Shown: piece after piece, positions 31,428 through 33,657 of the stretch
Numbering within the stretch: the stretch's first letter is position 1
Layout: each line of letters opens with the position of its first letter
Origin: a virus
Virus record (IMG/VR): IMGVR_UViG_3300035698_009525
Location: 1-33,657 of that record
Length of the DNA stretch: 33,657 nt
Strand: one strand, 5' to 3'
Notes under the pieces: generated by a model
What the model was told of the DNA's origin: nothing
The model's database searches: none
The model's input: only the letters and a program-made list of their open reading frames with translations
Position numbers and translations under genes: made by a program

Positions 31428-32579
31428 ATGCAAAATCAAAAAATAACAATCACATACTACCAAAACAAAAAAAACGGACGCTACTACTTCAAAACCTACC
31501 AAGGACAAAACAGCCACCGCAAATCAATCTCCCCACCAGAACCAATAACAACACAAGCCAGAGCAGCATTCTTCGCCGAAGAAACCGCCGCCTACCTAAA
31601 CGCCGACATAGCCGAAGACACATACCTATCAACCCTAAAACAAATCACACGCTCAACCCTCCACACAAAAACCAAACTCAAACCAACACAGATATGGGAA
31701 ACATACCAACAAATTACCCCCAAAGACACCAAAGAAAACCAACGTAAAAAACACGAAACCCAACAACTCATCAAATGGCTATACGCAACCCACCCAACAC
31801 TACAAACAACAGAAAAAATAACCCCCGAAATAGCCTACGACTACAGCCTACTACTAATCCAAACCAGCAACACCGGCAAAACAGCAAAAAACAAAATAGA
31901 CAGACTAAAGACAATCTTCAACAAAATACTACCCAAAACAGGACTAACAGAAAACCCATTCAACTACAGCGCCACCCCCGACACCACAGACAGCCGAAAC
32001 GGACGCCCATTCCACCCACACGAAATACCTAAACTACTCCAACAATGCAAAAACGCAGGCAACCAATGGTACGAAATAAGCATCCTAGCATGGTTATCAA
32101 TGCTAAGACTAATCGACCTATGCAACCTAGAAAAAACACAAATCAGAGGGAACAGCCTCATAAGCAAACCAAGCAAAACCCAACGCCACAAAATCAAAAC
32201 ACTATGCTACATACCCGACAGCATACTACAAATCATCCAACCACTACTACAAGCCAACCCCGACAGCCCCTACATATTCCCAACCAGACAACAATACTAC
32301 GGAATACACCGCCCACCATCAGACACATACTCAACATTCATAAAAAAAGCAGGAATCAACAAAGAAACAGACCAAGACCTAATATCATTCCACAGCTGGC
32401 GCCACACCGGCAACACCACCAGAGCCGAAAACAACATAGAACAAATCACAAGAATGATAGAAGGGGGCTGGACAGACATCAACACAGAAGGAATCTACAA
32501 CAGCTCAATCAGAAAAATAAAAGAATCAGGGCAAAAAATGGGCGAAGAGATCGACAAAGTAACATCACAAATCCAGTAG
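31428..32579 (+). CDS. int: Tyrosine integrase
   Basis: Product of 383 aa from ATG 31428; an in-frame GTG at 31416 is less likely because it is part of the GAGG ribosome binding site. N-terminal arm-binding and core-binding domains, then the catalytic domain: Arg227 in Leu-Arg-Leu-Ile-Asp-Leu, a Lys near 254, His322-Ser-Trp-Arg325-His326, Trp348 in the His/Trp position and nucleophile Tyr357. The stop lies just before attP. Codon third positions are almost all A or C, the extreme of a trend across the early operon. A terminator directly upstream suggests attenuated expression. Confidence 0.95.
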   Translation: MQNQKITITYYQNKKNGRYYFKTYQGQNSHRKSISPPEPITTQARAAFFAEETAAYLNADIAEDTYLSTLKQITRSTLHTKTKLKPTQIWETYQQITPKDTKENQRKKHETQQLIKWLYATHPTLQTTEKITPEIAYDYSLLLIQTSNTGKTAKNKIDRLKTIFNKILPKTGLTENPFNYSATPDTTDSRNGRPFHPHEIPKLLQQCKNAGNQWYEISILAWLSMLRLIDLCNLEKTQIRGNSLISKPSKTQRHKIKTLCYIPDSILQIIQPLLQANPDSPYIFPTRQQYYGIHRPPSDTYSTFIKKAGINKETDQDLISFHSWRHTGNTTRAENNIEQITRMIEGGWTDINTEGIYNSSIRKIKESGQKMGEEIDKVTSQIQ

Positions 32580-32580
32580 C

Positions 32581-32834
32581 TTACACTAGCCCACACCGCC
32601 CCAATTGTCTAATTTTTGTCTAATTTTAGACCCCCTAAAAACAGCTAACAATTTGACAATCAAAGACTTACAATGGGGGAGGGGGAGGGATTTGAACCCC
32701 GAGATTGCTTTTTTATACGGGCAACAATTTGAGCGTAAAGCTTTGATTACAAAGCACTTGTCTAATAGTTGTCGTAAAGGCTAAAATCACAGATTACACT
32801 AGAATACGGTGGTTTTGTCTAATTTTTGTCTAAT
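32581..32834 (+). other. attP: tRNA 3'-end-like core with duplicated arm sites
   Basis: The core at about 32673-32700 reads on the minus strand as a T arm and acceptor 3' side (GGGG-TTCAAAT-CCCT, then C/T-rich bases and CCA); the 5' two thirds of a tRNA are absent, as expected for an attP. Arm sites TTGTCTAAT lie at 32605, 32616, 32758, 32815 and 32826, the two pairs at exact 11-bp spacing. TTACACTAG precedes each pair (32581 and 32794). So a module of TTACACTAG plus two TTGTCTAAT is present in direct orientation on each side of the core. Strong evidence for a non-integrated phage form. Confidence 0.85.
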
Positions 32835-32842
32835 TTTTTTGG

Positions 32843-33289
32843 CTAGAATTTCATAAATGTTATTGACCGTTGTTCAGACGGCGAGATTGTTACAAATTTT
32901 GGGTCTTGTGGCTCTATGAATAATAGGTCGTGTTCGTTGACAAAGACTGCGTTGATTGCATGACGAGTGACGCTCATATCTGGTAGATAATGTATTTCTG
33001 CAACGGCTAGGCTTTCGGTGATCCTTGCGTTGCTTTGTGCATGACAGATGTTGCCGAACACTTGAAATGCGTTTGCATATTTGTCGCAATCCCACGAACC
33101 TCTGTAATTCCACACACGATAATGTTTAAGCTGTGTTTCAAACCAGGGAAAAAACTCTTTTTCATACCAACTTTTTGCAGGAACGAAAAAATTATCATCA
33201 CCTCTAAAACCTTTGTCGAACATCAGCAAATATTCAAAGTTTGAATTTTCTTTTAGTTTTTCTCTGATTTGTGTATATGTAATAATCAT
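32843..33289 (-). CDS. Papain/transglutaminase-like protein with C-H-E triad
   Basis: Product of 148 aa. Cys68 in Ser-Trp-Asp-Cys-Asp-Lys-Tyr-Ala-Asn, His110 in Arg-His-Ala-Ile-Asn and Glu126 in Phe-Ile-Glu-Pro-Gln have the order and context of papain-like enzymes, notably the C-terminal domain of the mushroom lectin MOA (agglutinin C domain, Cys-His-Glu). The short chain is only this domain. It is the last gene of the late strand before attP and is coupled by ATGA to a lipoprotein-like gene, so it could act in cell-wall or envelope breakdown, as a lysis enzyme, or as an injected effector. Family match is from memory. Confidence 0.6.
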   Translation of the reverse strand: MIITYTQIREKLKENSNFEYLLMFDKGFRGDDNFFVPAKSWYEKEFFPWFETQLKHYRVWNYRGSWDCDKYANAFQVFGNICHAQSNARITESLAVAEIHYLPDMSVTRHAINAVFVNEHDLLFIEPQDPKFVTISPSEQRSITFMKF

Positions 33290-33438
33290 TGTGGTTGGCT
33301 CCCGTCTACGCTGTAAGGCACTGGTATTGGTGTTAAGCTAGGGTTTGACACGCAACTACAGGTTAACGCAATTATTGCTGTTAAGGCTGCAATGATTGGC
33401 GTTAGAGTTATATATGTTTTTGCTTTTTGCTTTTTCAT
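33286..33438 (-). CDS. Small lipoprotein-like peptide, possible outer spanin
   Basis: Product of 50 aa. A Lys-rich start and hydrophobic helix (about 9-26) end in Leu-Thr-Cys-Ser-Cys; the lipobox is not a perfect consensus. The mature part is short and Pro-rich (Asn-Pro-Ser-Leu-Thr-Pro-Ile-Pro-Val-Pro). This resembles Rz1-type outer spanins, but no Rz partner is recognised. Linked by ATGA overlaps to genes on both sides. Confidence 0.55.
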   Translation of the reverse strand: MKKQKAKTYITLTPIIAALTAIIALTCSCVSNPSLTPIPVPYSVDGSQPQ

Positions 33439-33657
33439 TTTATTTTTATTAAATCGCTTCTCATTGTTCTAAAAGTCTCGTAATCATTCTTAGGTGAGAA
33501 ACTTCCTGCTCTGATATTATCTAAATTCACAATTATGTTCTTAATCTCTGAATCTGAAACAAATCTTCTATACTTCTTTCCTATGCTCAAAAGTACTAAG
33601 TGCTTGCAAGACGCTCTGAACTCATAATCCTTAAAAAACTTCGTCCACGCAACTAAT
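33435..33657 (-). CDS. Partial late gene at right end
   Basis: Open frame of 73 codons with no start inside the window; the stop overlaps the start of the lipoprotein-like gene (ATGA). The visible part is basic and helical (Phe-Phe-Lys-Asp-Tyr-Glu-Phe-Arg; Ile-Gly-Lys-Lys-Tyr-Arg-Arg-Phe) without membrane segments. If the window ends were joined, the frame would stay open a few codons more but no ordinary start codon would appear, so some sequence may be missing. Function not recognised. Confidence 0.6.
   Translation of the reverse strand, partial: LVAWTKFFKDYEFRASCKHLVLLSIGKKYRRFVSDSEIKNIIVNLDNIRAGSFSPKNDYETFRTMRSDLIKIK

Noticed and set aside
31775-32623. Long plus-strand frames (85 and 192 aa) inside the integrase
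   Set aside because: Asn/Gln/Pro/His/Arg-rich shadow frames made by the A/C-rich codon usage of the integrase.
32673-32790. Complete tRNA gene at attP
   Set aside because: Only the T arm and 3' acceptor side are recognisable; no matching 5' acceptor strand or anticodon arm follows.
1-33657. Prophage with bacterial flanks
   Set aside because: Both attP arms are intact and late-strand genes lie beyond attP; no clear bacterial housekeeping gene is present.

Overview
This window is most of the genome of a temperate tailed phage (siphovirus-like) with low GC. The hallmarks are a terminase, portal, MuF, scaffold and P22-type coat block; a tail-chaperone frameshift and a tape measure; an S24-type repressor with divergent promoters and operators; a replication/recombination operon; and a tyrosine integrase next to an intact attP. 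Both attP arms are present, and late genes lie beyond attP from the integrase. This means the sequence is the unintegrated (circular or circularly permuted) form, not a prophage bounded by attL and attR. Genes at both ends run off the window on the minus strand, so the late operon probably continues across the ends. No endolysin or holin was recognised with certainty, so a piece may be missing. The host is unidentified. Sec signal peptides and a small lipoprotein-like gene are compatible with a Gram-negative host. The standard code is used, with TGA as a stop.

Layout. (1) About 18.05 kb down to position 1, minus strand: tRNA-Ser(UGA), then terminase small subunit (its start appears split by an A10 run), terminase large subunit, portal, MuF and a terminator. 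After a second leader come scaffold, coat, neck proteins, tail tube, chaperone (-1 frameshift), tape measure, and baseplate or fibre-like proteins. Three late-region proteins carry Sec signal peptides, which is odd for virion genes. (2) 18.05-19.6 kb: a long stretch without convincing genes, full of repeats and hairpins. (3) 19.6-20.29 kb, minus: a small overlapping gene and the CI-like repressor, driven by a consensus promoter that faces a rightward early promoter across TGTCAAA operators. (4) 20.44-31.2 kb, plus: early genes, starting with small regulators and membrane peptides. These are followed by an SMC/RecF-like ATPase, a Sak4-like annealase, a DUF669/SSB-like protein, an SF2 helicase, a primase-helicase, RusA, an excisionase-like zinc-ribbon protein, a membrane protein and an ASCH protein. 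(5) 31.22-32.58 kb: a structured small-RNA candidate with its own consensus promoter and terminator, then integrase. (6) 32.58-32.84 kb: attP, with a tRNA 3'-end-like core between duplicated arm modules. (7) 32.84-33.66 kb, minus: a papain-like C-H-E protein, a lipoprotein-like peptide and a partial gene, linked by ATGA overlaps.

The signals most worth follow-up are in cis. First, TTACACTAG occurs in both putative late leaders and on both sides of attP. Second, tandem TTGTCTAAT sites occur in attP and, in inverted orientation, at 18.4 and 22.5 kb; together these suggest one circuit shared by excision and late transcription. Third, five copies of a hairpin-plus-ribosome-binding-site cassette with compensatory base changes sit in front of early genes. 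Fourth, there is a stand-alone RNA-like element before the integrase. All gene functions are read from motifs and gene order; no database search was possible.
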